From positions 1 through 20,679 of the forward strand of contig ONWI01000231.1 in the NCBI GenBank assembly GCA_900321515.1: a DNA stretch of 20,679 nucleotides, read 5' to 3'. The notes under the pieces are model-generated. The model saw only the letters and a list, made by a program, of their open reading frames with translations, made no database searches and was not told the origin of the DNA. The position numbers and the translations under genes are program-made. Below are positions 1 through 6,573 of the stretch, in pieces; within the stretch, counting starts at the first letter, position 1; each line of letters begins with the position of its first letter. The stretch comes from an uncultured Eubacteriales bacterium. GTDB lineage: Bacteria > Bacillota > Clostridia > Oscillospirales > Acutalibacteraceae.

Positions 1-234
1 GGCAAGGCTCCCTGCCAGGGGTCCGGGGGCAGCGCCACCGGCGGGGCGGTGGGGCAGCGCCCCACAAGCTCGGCGGAGCCGAGCGAGACGCACCGGAAAA
101 TAAATCTAGGTCGGGCGAACACCGAAATCATAAAAATCCAAATCCGCCCTTCCTACGGATGGAGAAAAAGACTCCCGTTTAAAAACGCTCAAAGCCCCGA
201 ATTTCCGACATTTCCAACTTTTACAATCGGCTAA
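1..234 (+). repeat. Leader repeat, copy 1 (left end may lie outside window)
   Basis: A GC-rich block followed by a more AT-rich block that recurs at about 5968-6215 in the same orientation. Shared landmarks are the core GGGGCGGTGGGGCAG (43-57), a CGGAGCCGAGCGAG block (74-87), TCGGGCGAA near 111, TAAAAATCCA near 131, and CAATCGGCTA ending at 233. The core contains perfect hairpins: GGGGC/GCCCC at 51-63 and a 7-bp stem with a GGA loop at 68-84. Both copies sit directly upstream of a protein-coding gene, and the core-to-ATG distance is 219 nt in each. Function is unknown; it may be a dispersed repeat family or a shared transcribed leader. Confidence 0.8.
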
Positions 235-261
235 TTCCGAAAATAATAAGGAGGCGGCAGC

Positions 262-975
262 ATGACCGACGCATTTTTGCAAAAACTCAGGGAACGGCTG
301 ATCTATGAGGGACTGTGCGAAACAGGATTCAGCCGGATAGATGAAACCGTTCCGTCCGACCTTGCCAGATATCATTACGCCGTGACGCTTATGTACCGTC
401 TCTCCGACGCCGTGGTGGACGAAATAGACTCTTCCCCCACTTACGCCTACTTCCAGCACTACCGCGCGGCCAACGCGCTGCTGGACAGATGCGCGCTCAT
501 CACCTGCGAAATGCTGCGCAGGGAGGGCGCGGCGGCATATCCCATTGCCGCGTCACAGAGCGTACACGACCGCGGAGACAAATATACCGGCATATATCAG
601 CACAAATCGGCCGCCGTCGCGGCGGGACTTGGCTGGATAGGAAAAAGCGCCCTCTTTGTCTCACCGGTGCACGGTCCCCGCGTGCGCCTGGCAACCGTTC
701 TGACCGATGCGGAGCTTCCCTGTAGCGCACAGCCAATGGAATCGCGGTGCGGCGACTGCAACCTCTGCACGGAAGCCTGTCCGTCCGGCGCGATACTTGG
801 CATAAATTATGTGCGCGGCATGGCGCGGAACGAAATATTTGACGCGGAAAAATGCTCCGGTCACATGAAGAGGGCATTCGGTCACATAGGACGCGGCGCA
901 GTGTGCGGTTTATGTATGAGAGCCTGTCCTTACGGAACCGGCGGCGAAGACGTTATACAAATCAGAACAAATTGA
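262..975 (+). CDS. QueG-like 4Fe-4S double-cluster protein (short epoxyqueuosine reductase relative)
   Basis: A 237-aa protein. Residues 120-151 (AGLGWIGKSALF and the following GPR...LATVLTDAEL) match the conserved block just before the ferredoxin part of epoxyqueuosine reductase QueG. Two 4Fe-4S motifs follow: C163-x2-C166-x2-C169-x3-C173-P, and C198 with C215-x2-C218-x3-C222-P. QueG proper is about 370-390 aa and reduces epoxyqueuosine to queuosine in tRNA with cobalamin. This protein is much shorter and lacks the usual C-terminal extension, so I call it a QueG-like paralogue rather than QueG itself. The start is set by AAGGAGG ten bases upstream (249-255). The membrane-protein gene begins 17 nt after its stop, suggesting co-transcription. 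It is probably a cytoplasmic redox protein; the substrate is unknown. Confidence 0.8.
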   Translation: MTDAFLQKLRERLIYEGLCETGFSRIDETVPSDLARYHYAVTLMYRLSDAVVDEIDSSPTYAYFQHYRAANALLDRCALITCEMLRREGAAAYPIAASQSVHDRGDKYTGIYQHKSAAVAAGLGWIGKSALFVSPVHGPRVRLATVLTDAELPCSAQPMESRCGDCNLCTEACPSGAILGINYVRGMARNEIFDAEKCSGHMKRAFGHIGRGAVCGLCMRACPYGTGGEDVIQIRTN

Positions 976-992
976 AAGGTACGTGAACTATC

Positions 993-1841
993 ATGAAAAA
1001 AAGCAACAATGATTCAGAAGAAAAAAAGGTCCTGACATCCGAAGAAATTTCTGAAAACGAGCGAATTGATTCGGTCTATACGGAACAGTCCGTACCCAAA
1101 AAAATTCTGTATACATCTCTCAATTACCTCGCGGCGTTCGCACTCGGCGCGGTGATCCTGACCGCGCTCTATTACGAGGACATGCTCATCAGCAACCTTC
1201 GCTCGGCAATACTCCCCTTTCTGGGTATGATCGACGATTCCTCGGGCTTTCTCTCAGACATGATCGCAGCCGTGCTGAATATCCTTGTGTTCACACTGGC
1301 AGCGGTATTGTTCGGATTCGCGCTTGACATCAATTACTCGGCACATGGCAGACCGATAGAGGCTTGGGGCAAATATGTCAGGTTCATACTCCCGGCGGCC
1401 TTCGGAAGCTGCGTTCTGTACGTTGTAATACACCATTTTGTATCGGGAAGTTCATTTGCCGTTTCCGGAACTGTTTTTTCACAGATTCTCTATTACATCA
1501 ACATGATCGCCGTCGTACCGGCGGCAAATGTCCTGCTTTACCTGGTGCTGCCGAATGCGATGATACGCATGCTTCTCGTCATCGTCTCGGACTCCAGGGA
1601 AAGGGCTGAACTTCCTCTCGCTGTGTCCGGCACACTCATCATGGCAATTGCCATGCTCGGAATAACGCCCAACCACATCGAAAACTACGGCGCCGCGGTA
1701 TTTGCTTTCGCGCTGATACAAAGCGCCGCCTGCAGCTTTCTCTACCAACGCACCAATGTCATACGGTACACCGTACTCATGTATTCCGGTGTGAGCGCGC
1801 TGTATCTTGGGCTCGCGGCACTGATGAACTATTGTTTCTGA
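993..1841 (+). CDS. Polytopic membrane protein of unknown function
   Basis: A 282-aa protein that I do not recognise as a named family. A charged cytoplasmic N-terminus of about 37 residues (KKSNNDSEEKK, EEISENER) is followed by about seven hydrophobic segments at roughly 42-60, 90-110, 128-150, 163-186, 208-224, 232-252 and 258-280. No catalytic or ligand motif stands out. Its ATG follows a GAAAGGT ribosome-binding-like sequence and lies 17 nt after the QueG-like stop codon, so the two are probably one transcript. Transcription ends at the hairpin at 1853-1892. Confidence 0.7.
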   Translation: MKKSNNDSEEKKVLTSEEISENERIDSVYTEQSVPKKILYTSLNYLAAFALGAVILTALYYEDMLISNLRSAILPFLGMIDDSSGFLSDMIAAVLNILVFTLAAVLFGFALDINYSAHGRPIEAWGKYVRFILPAAFGSCVLYVVIHHFVSGSSFAVSGTVFSQILYYINMIAVVPAANVLLYLVLPNAMIRMLLVIVSDSRERAELPLAVSGTLIMAIAMLGITPNHIENYGAAVFAFALIQSAACSFLYQRTNVIRYTVLMYSGVSALYLGLAALMNYCF

Positions 1842-1852
1842 AAATTACAAAG

Positions 1853-1892
1853 AAAAACGGGCTTTTGACCATTCCGTCAAAAGTCCGTTTTT
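1853..1892. terminator. Bidirectional intrinsic terminator between convergent genes
   Basis: A 17-bp stem (1853-1869 with 1876-1892, one G-T wobble) closes a 6-nt loop. It has A5 on the left and T5 on the right, so it reads as a Rho-independent terminator on both strands. It separates the membrane-protein gene (+) from the CPBP protease gene (-). Confidence 0.9.
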
Positions 1893-1920
1893 ATCAAAAA
1901 ACAATAATGCATCAAAACTA

Positions 1921-2856
1921 TCACGCAGCGTTGTTCCTTGGTTCTCTGGGTCTGAGCAGCAGAACGGCAATTATCGAGGCTGTCAGCACGCAGGTGGTGG
2001 CAATGCCGCCCTCCATGCCGAAGGCTCCGCCGTTTATCATTTCCTTGCCGCCAACGCTGTCAAAGCTGAAGACAGACGGACCGAAATCGCCGCCGCTGAC
2101 AAGTATTCCATAGAAATTGCCCTGTACAAAATTCCAGACCGTGTGAATGGCACATGCCATCCAGATGGAATTCAGCTTGAGCACGAGCAGCGACATGAAT
2201 AAGCCGAAGAGAACGATATTTGTAATGGAAAGCACCGTCACGCCGCTGTTGAGCAAATGAAGCGCGCCGAACACCAGCGAATTGAATAGTACGCCGGCGA
2301 TCGCGCCGCCTTTGCTGCCGAAAGAAGTCATCATAAAACCTCTGCACACGGTTTCTTCGCTCGCACCCTGGACAATGAAGCCGAGGAACATTCCCGCCAG
2401 AATGAGGTATTTGCCATCCAGCGTAAAGCCGCCGTATGTCATTGCGCCCGTCGCCACGCAGATTCCCACGCAGGCCGAGAACATGACGAATGCCACAACC
2501 ATGCCCAGCAGATAGTCGGTAACAGCCCGTTCCCCGACAAAGCCCATCGTGCGCAGGCTGCGCTTCTCGACGAATTTAACGTAAAGCGTCAGAATAATTA
2601 TCGGAACAACCGTTACCCCAAGCTGAGCGAGACGCATAAAATCAGAGTTGGTGCTCATGCTCGGGTCATGGAGAAATATTGCTTTAATAAAAAAGAACGG
2701 AATAATACATACCGATTCGGTCAGGATTGCGGCCATGCCCACCAGGAATGTAAGCAGACCGTTTACTACAACATTGAATTGGCTCTGTCTTCCCTCAGCA
2801 GCCTTGGCGAGAATCGCCGGCTTGGGGATGAATGTTTTTTTGATATTGGCAAGCAT
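1921..2856 (-). CDS. CPBP-family (CAAX/Abi) intramembrane metalloprotease
   Basis: A multi-pass membrane protein of 311 aa from the ATG at 2856. The three CPBP motifs are present: EExxxR as S-E167-E168-T-V-C-R172, FxxxH as FGALH (H200), and HxxxN as H238-T-V-W-N242. These glutamates and histidines form the active site in Rce1-like intramembrane proteases. In bacteria the family serves in peptide maturation, self-immunity or unknown roles, so the substrate is open. The frame stays open to a TTG at 2913, but GAGGAAAGG lies 12 nt upstream of the ATG at 2856 and overlaps the stop of the M48 gene, so I prefer 2856. It is the second gene of an operon with the M48 peptidase, and transcription ends at 1853-1892. 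Confidence 0.85.
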   Translation of the reverse strand: MLANIKKTFIPKPAILAKAAEGRQSQFNVVVNGLLTFLVGMAAILTESVCIIPFFFIKAIFLHDPSMSTNSDFMRLAQLGVTVVPIIILTLYVKFVEKRSLRTMGFVGERAVTDYLLGMVVAFVMFSACVGICVATGAMTYGGFTLDGKYLILAGMFLGFIVQGASEETVCRGFMMTSFGSKGGAIAGVLFNSLVFGALHLLNSGVTVLSITNIVLFGLFMSLLVLKLNSIWMACAIHTVWNFVQGNFYGILVSGGDFGPSVFSFDSVGGKEMINGGAFGMEGGIATTCVLTASIIAVLLLRPREPRNNAA

Positions 2857-2875
2857 TTTTCCGGAATTCCTTTCC

Positions 2876-3991
2876 TCAATACAATTTACCGCTCCTGCGG
2901 TATGGATCAACAAGCGCGAACACGCGCTTGGGCATTATGGGGTGATTGCACACCAGATTGTAACAGAATACAAAGAAACCGTTGACGTTCACGGCGTTCT
3001 GCACATAATCATTTTTATCCACCTGTCTGTAGAGGTGAATTCCGGCAATCAGCATCATCATCGTGTCCATTCCGTCGCTCCCGGAAAGAACCTGCGCCAG
3101 TCTGTCACAGCTGTATTCGCGGGCGCGTGACAGTGTCGCCCCCAGAATCGGAATCATCTGAGAAAACAATATGCCATAATAATTATGCATCTTGGAGTGT
3201 CTGTAATAGATATGCGCCATTTCATGAGCTATTACGAACCTGATTGTCGCCATGTCGTGATGTTCGCGGTAAGCGACTTCAAGCAGGTCAGCGTAGAGTT
3301 CTATGTATTGTCTGAACGGGATAAACGCCGAGAAGGCATTGAGTATTCCGTTGCCCTGCACCATGTATATCTTCGGCACGCGCTTCATGCCGAGCTTCTG
3401 CGCATACTCTTGGACTATGGCGTAAATCTCGGGATATGTCTTTTCCGTAATCCTCACCGACATGCTGCGGTATTGAGCGTAGGTGTAGCTGACAATAAAA
3501 GGCAAGGCAATGACCGCGTATAGAATTGCCAGAAGCAATTGTATGTTTTGAGGCGCCTGTTTCACTTCGCTTAAGATTGATTTATCATCTTCCCCTTCGC
3601 CGTCCGAAGTCGTTCCGGAATCACGGCTGTTGCCGCTTTCCGTCTCATTCTGTTTTTTGGTCATTGACGACGCATAATAATCCACAATATTTTCATAATA
3701 CTCTCTGTTATCGTCCATGGAATATATAAAATATGCGATTGCTGCGACGATGATTAGAAGATTCAGTACAAACAGACGTCGGTACCAGCGTTTTTCAGCG
3801 TTATGCCGGCATTGTTTGATGATACGCTTGTCTATTGGCTGATAAACCGGCTGCCCCTGCGGCATTACGGGCTGCGGAACCGGCTGTCCCTGCGGCATTC
3901 CCGGCTGCGGAACCGGCTGCCCCTGCGGCATTCCCGGCTGAGGAACCGGTTGCCCCTGCGGCATTCCCGGATAATTCAAATTGTTGTTCAT
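2876..3991 (-). CDS. M48-family membrane metallopeptidase with N-terminal Pro/Gln repeats
   Basis: A 371-aa protein. Residues about 9-52 are a cytoplasmic low-complexity arm of four 11-residue units (PGMPQGQPVPQ type). Transmembrane segments are near 74-91 and 151-171, with an acidic Ser/Asn/Asp-rich loop between them. The peptidase domain carries HEMAH (256-260), the zinc-binding HExxH, and a downstream EYSCDR (292-297) whose Glu is the expected third ligand; both are typical of HtpX/Ste24-type M48 enzymes. Such proteases act on membrane or misfolded proteins. The start at 3991 has AGGAAGGAG ten nt upstream; an upstream in-frame ATG at 4021 precedes that ribosome binding site and is unlikely. 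The stop overlaps the ribosome binding site of the CPBP gene, so the two are probably translated from one mRNA. Confidence 0.88.
   Translation of the reverse strand: MNNNLNYPGMPQGQPVPQPGMPQGQPVPQPGMPQGQPVPQPVMPQGQPVYQPIDKRIIKQCRHNAEKRWYRRLFVLNLLIIVAAIAYFIYSMDDNREYYENIVDYYASSMTKKQNETESGNSRDSGTTSDGEGEDDKSILSEVKQAPQNIQLLLAILYAVIALPFIVSYTYAQYRSMSVRITEKTYPEIYAIVQEYAQKLGMKRVPKIYMVQGNGILNAFSAFIPFRQYIELYADLLEVAYREHHDMATIRFVIAHEMAHIYYRHSKMHNYYGILFSQMIPILGATLSRAREYSCDRLAQVLSGSDGMDTMMMLIAGIHLYRQVDKNDYVQNAVNVNGFFVFCYNLVCNHPIMPKRVFALVDPYRRSGKLY
3848..3970 (-). repeat. 33-bp in-frame tandem repeat in the M48 gene
   Basis: Three full and one partial 33-bp unit begin at 3848, 3881, 3914 and 3947. They encode the N-terminal PQGQPVPQPGM-type units. 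The units are nearly identical at the DNA level, so copy number could vary between strains. Confidence 0.9.
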
Positions 3992-4050
3992 TTCCAAGAT
4001 ACTCCTTCCTGTGGCGATCATTTAAACTGCACGCCGATACTTGCATATCA

Positions 4051-4079
4051 ATTATACCATATGCGTATCAGGCATACAA
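4051..4079 (-). promoter_or_regulatory. Sigma-A-type promoter of the M48-CPBP operon
   Basis: On the minus strand, -35 TTGTAT (4079-4074), a 17-nt spacer and a perfect -10 TATAAT (4056-4051). It lies about 60 nt upstream of the M48 start codon. Confidence 0.75.
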
Positions 4080-4172
4080 TATTTAATTTTTTGCATACAG
4101 GTAAATTTGTTATGAATGTTTTTATATCACTGCCAAAAACCGGTTACGACACCGTAGAAAACATGCTTGCAT

Positions 4173-5132
4173 TCATCTGCCTTCTGGCTGAATTTTCCCG
4201 TGCTTCACAAAATCGAAAATGTCATCCGTCAGCCTGTTTATCTGCTCCACATCGCAGGAAATATCCTTGGAAGTGTGTATTAGCGGCAGATACAGCGGTC
4301 CCATACGGGATTTAAGGGTATAGCTGACCATAACCGAATTTCTGAAATTGGCGTGGTCGCTGAGGAATATCATTGAACTGCGCTTCTTTACAGGATTTTG
4401 TCCCGCTTCACTGAATGCCTTTACAAGCGCGTCGGTTATCTCCGACTGTCTGGTCGAGGCAAAGGTCAGCACATCGCCATGACCTACACAATCGAAATTT
4501 ATCACCTTTGTGCCGTGCAGATCAATTCCCTTCTTTTTGCAGTGCCTTGCAAAACCTGCCGAACCCAGCAAGCCCCATTCCTCGTTGTCAAAGAACACAA
4601 AACAGCATTTTTTCCTCATTTCGTCGTCAGCGGCGACTTTCCTTGCAAGTGCAAGCAGCGAAAGCACGCCGCTTGTGTTGTCATTGCGATTGTTCCTGTT
4701 TCTCACGGTCATCGAAATTATCATTATCGCCAGCACGGACAACATCGCCAGTTCGCCAGACCAGAAAATCTGACTGCCCGAAGCATCGGGAAAGAGCACG
4801 GCGCCCGACATCGGAATCGTGAAGCCGATCAGGCACATGACAGCTATCAGAAAAATATTGGCTCCGGTCTGCCCCCAGAGTGCTGATGTTCCAAGCATCC
4901 AGCCGGTTTTGCCGGGTGTGTCATAATGAGCAGTGAACATATACTCCGCGCCGGCATCGCCCACAAGCAGACTTACTCCCGACGCATTGATCTCGGTTAT
5001 ATCGTCCTCGGCATACCCCATTCTGACCAGTTCCGTGCGAAGCGTGCTTCTCAGCGATGCCTTTTCCTTTTTGGTGAATCTCGTGGGGTGATTTTCAAAG
5101 ATTTCCTGAGCTTTCAGAGCGGTTATTGACAT
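4173..5132 (-). CDS. M28-family zinc peptidase with inserted membrane segments
   Basis: A 319-aa protein with the zinc ligands of M28 aminopeptidases in order: H69-x-D71 in TAHYDTPG, D151 in NDNTSGV, the catalytic/ligand pair E184-E185 in DNEEWG, D214 in NFDCVG, and H286 in IHTSKD. All appear intact. Between the HxD and NDNTSG motifs lie two hydrophobic stretches (about 91-107 and 126-142) that look like a transmembrane hairpin placed inside the peptidase domain. The start at 5132 is chosen because AGAGGA sits about 7 nt upstream; an ATG at 5150 lies before that site. The gene has its own promoter at 5214-5242. Only a weak hairpin is seen downstream near 4125-4150. Substrate and sidedness are unknown. 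Confidence 0.85.
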   Translation of the reverse strand: MSITALKAQEIFENHPTRFTKKEKASLRSTLRTELVRMGYAEDDITEINASGVSLLVGDAGAEYMFTAHYDTPGKTGWMLGTSALWGQTGANIFLIAVMCLIGFTIPMSGAVLFPDASGSQIFWSGELAMLSVLAIMIISMTVRNRNNRNDNTSGVLSLLALARKVAADDEMRKKCCFVFFDNEEWGLLGSAGFARHCKKKGIDLHGTKVINFDCVGHGDVLTFASTRQSEITDALVKAFSEAGQNPVKKRSSMIFLSDHANFRNSVMVSYTLKSRMGPLYLPLIHTSKDISCDVEQINRLTDDIFDFVKHGKIQPEGR

Positions 5133-5213
5133 TATTCGTCCTCTTTTCATTTTTTTCCGAATCAGAACAGCTTACCGCTGTATTGCGCAAAGCGGCATGT
5201 AAATACTGCTTTT

Positions 5214-5242
5214 AATATAGCACTATTCTACATACTTGTCAA
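5214..5242 (-). promoter_or_regulatory. Sigma-A-type promoter of the M28 peptidase gene
   Basis: On the minus strand, consensus -35 TTGACA (5242-5237), a 17-nt spacer and -10 TATATT (5219-5214). It starts immediately past the terminator of the cupin gene and leaves a leader of about 75 nt. Confidence 0.82.
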
Positions 5243-5247
5243 GCGAT

Positions 5248-5286
5248 AAAAACCGGAGAAGCCATTATCTCAAAAGGCTCCTCCGG
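5248..5286 (-). terminator. Intrinsic terminator of the cupin gene
   Basis: An 11-bp near-perfect stem (5276-5286 with 5253-5263, one mismatch or wobble) and a 12-nt loop, followed on the minus strand by T5. It lies about 40 nt after the cupin stop codon. Confidence 0.85.
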
Positions 5287-5327
5287 CTTAATCAGCGTAT
5301 CCTTAGCATTATTACGGAAAAAAAGAA

Positions 5328-5753
5328 TTATCTTGACGCGCACTGAGCGTCCTTTTTGGAAGCCTGCACCGTGCCGAATCCGTGATGAGGCGGCGCGTAG
5401 ATGGAATACACCTTGAGCGGCGTGTTACCGATATTGACAAGATTGTGCCATGTGCCCGCGGGGATTATAACGGCGCAGCCTTCGGTAACCTTACGGCGGC
5501 AGGTCATCTGATTCCTGCACGGTCCGGTAACCGCAAGAGCGCATCCGCCCTCGATACGCAGAAACTGATCGGTATCGCAGTGAACCTCCGCGCCGATATC
5601 TCCGCCTACGGGGATGCACATAAGCGTCACCTGAAGATATTCCCCCGTCCAGAGCGCTGTTCTGTAATTCCGGTTGCTTTTGGTGAGGCGTTCAATATCG
5701 ACTGCCACGGGCTTGCCGCCCATGTCGATATTGCCGCATCTGCTGTCATTCAT
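5328..5753 (-). CDS. Small single-domain cupin protein
   Basis: A 141-aa single cupin domain. Cupin motif 1 is represented by GAEVHCDTDQFLRIEGG (from about residue 54), with H58 as the clearest metal ligand. Motif 2 is PAGTWHNLVNIG (about 98-109), with H103. The C-terminal YSIYAPPHHGFGTV stretch is typical of a widespread family of small bacterial cupins resembling sugar-phosphate isomerase cupin domains; no reaction is established for them. Translation probably begins at 5753, because AGGAGG ends only one base before the ATG at 5759 but seven before the one at 5753. It is monocistronic, between the promoter at 5812-5840 and the terminator at 5248-5286. Confidence 0.85.
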   Translation of the reverse strand: MNDSRCGNIDMGGKPVAVDIERLTKSNRNYRTALWTGEYLQVTLMCIPVGGDIGAEVHCDTDQFLRIEGGCALAVTGPCRNQMTCRRKVTEGCAVIIPAGTWHNLVNIGNTPLKVYSIYAPPHHGFGTVQASKKDAQCASR

Positions 5754-5811
5754 ATTCATACCTCCTGTCGGAAAGCGGATATTTCAACCATACAGTCATG
5801 CTTTCATTAGC

Positions 5812-5840
5812 ATTATATGCGGCGCATGAATTATTGTGAA
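5812..5840 (-). promoter_or_regulatory. Sigma-A-type promoter of the cupin gene
   Basis: On the minus strand, -35 TTCACA (5840-5835), a 17-nt spacer and a perfect -10 TATAAT (5817-5812). Confidence 0.7.
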
Positions 5841-5874
5841 TTGCTCAGATTATTATAAACAGGCTCCGGAGGGC

Positions 5875-5903
5875 TTGAAGACAAAACGGAATTGTGATAA
5901 AAT
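5875..5903 (+). promoter_or_regulatory. Candidate promoter for the acylphosphatase leader
   Basis: -35 TTGAAG, a 17-nt spacer and -10 TAAAAT on the plus strand. If used, it would produce a leader of about 330 nt that contains the whole second leader repeat. Confidence 0.45.
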
Positions 5904-5967
5904 CACCATATATCAGGCGATTGTAAAAGTAAAAAGAAAAACATGGAAAGCGCGCAGCGCCAATAAA

Positions 5968-6215
5968 GGGAGTCCAGGGGGGCTGGCTCCCTCCTGGCAG
6001 GTCAAGGGCAGAGCCCTTGCGGGGCGGTGGGGCAGAGCCCCACGAGCGAGGCGGAGCCGAGCGAGCAAGATGCACCCGGACAAAAATGCGGTCGGGCGAA
6101 TACCGAAGTCGTAAAAATCCAGATCCGTCCCTCCCGGTTGAAGAAAAAAGCTACCCTCTTCAAAACATCCACCCCCCGTATTATCGCTTTTTTCAACTTT
6201 TGCAATCGGCTATCA
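5968..6215 (+). repeat. Leader repeat, copy 2
   Basis: The same element as at 1-234 and in the same orientation. It has the core GGGGCGGTGGGGCAG (6021-6035), a GCGGAGCCGAGCGAG block (6051-6065), GGTCGGGCGAA near 6090, TAAAAATCCA near 6112, and CAATCGGCTA ending at 6212. Several insertions and deletions separate the copies, yet the core-to-ATG distance is again 219 nt. Most of the differences in the best-conserved part are transitions. Confidence 0.8.
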
Positions 6216-6239
6216 GTATCTTCCAAGGAGGCATCGCGA

Positions 6240-6512
6240 ATGGACAAAGTGCGAAAGCGTATCGATTTTTACGGGACGGTGCAGGGCGTAGGATTCCGCT
6301 ACCGCGCATATCACGCCGCCGAGGCGGTCGGCGCGACCGGCTGGGTGCGCAATGAATATGACGGCTCGGTTTCCATGGAAATCCAGGGTACGGAGGAACA
6401 GATCGACGCGGTAATTCAGAGCATTGAAAGAGGCAGATTTGTCAGCATAGAACGAATGTCCGTCAGATCTCTTCCGCTCGTTGACGGCGAGTACAGCTTC
6501 CTCAGCAGATAA
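6240..6512 (+). CDS. Acylphosphatase
   Basis: A 90-aa protein of normal acylphosphatase length. The signature GTVQGVGFR (12-20) gives the phosphate-binding loop and catalytic R20; N38 in GWVRNEYDGSV is the second catalytic residue. The fold hydrolyses acyl-phosphates such as 1,3-bisphosphoglycerate or acetyl/carbamoyl phosphate in the cytoplasm. The start at 6240 is fixed by AAGGAGG nine nt upstream (6225-6230 region) and by homology beginning there. The frame is open further upstream to 6027 through the leader repeat, but that part does not resemble the family. Monocistronic; it ends at the hairpin at 6517-6560. Confidence 0.93.
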   Translation: MDKVRKRIDFYGTVQGVGFRYRAYHAAEAVGATGWVRNEYDGSVSMEIQGTEEQIDAVIQSIERGRFVSIERMSVRSLPLVDGEYSFLSR

Positions 6513-6560
6513 AAATATTCCTCCGGACCAATGCTAATCAAATCATTGTCCCGGAGGAAT
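6513..6560. terminator. Intrinsic terminator between convergent genes
   Basis: A 17-bp stem with two mismatches (6517-6533 with 6544-6560) and a 10-nt loop. On the minus strand it is followed by a T5 run, so it mainly serves the FMN-binding membrane protein gene; on the plus strand the T-tract is weak. Confidence 0.8.
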
Positions 6561-6573
6561 TGTCATATCCTGT

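Noticed and set aside
49..234. A possible gene in leader repeat copy 1.
   Set aside because: It starts at GTG with no ribosome binding site and lies wholly in the repeat. I recorded the shared frame as a finding rather than a gene.
106..459. A minus-strand 117-aa frame over the repeat and the start of the QueG-like gene.
   Set aside because: It is antisense to a gene with clear family motifs and has no supporting features.
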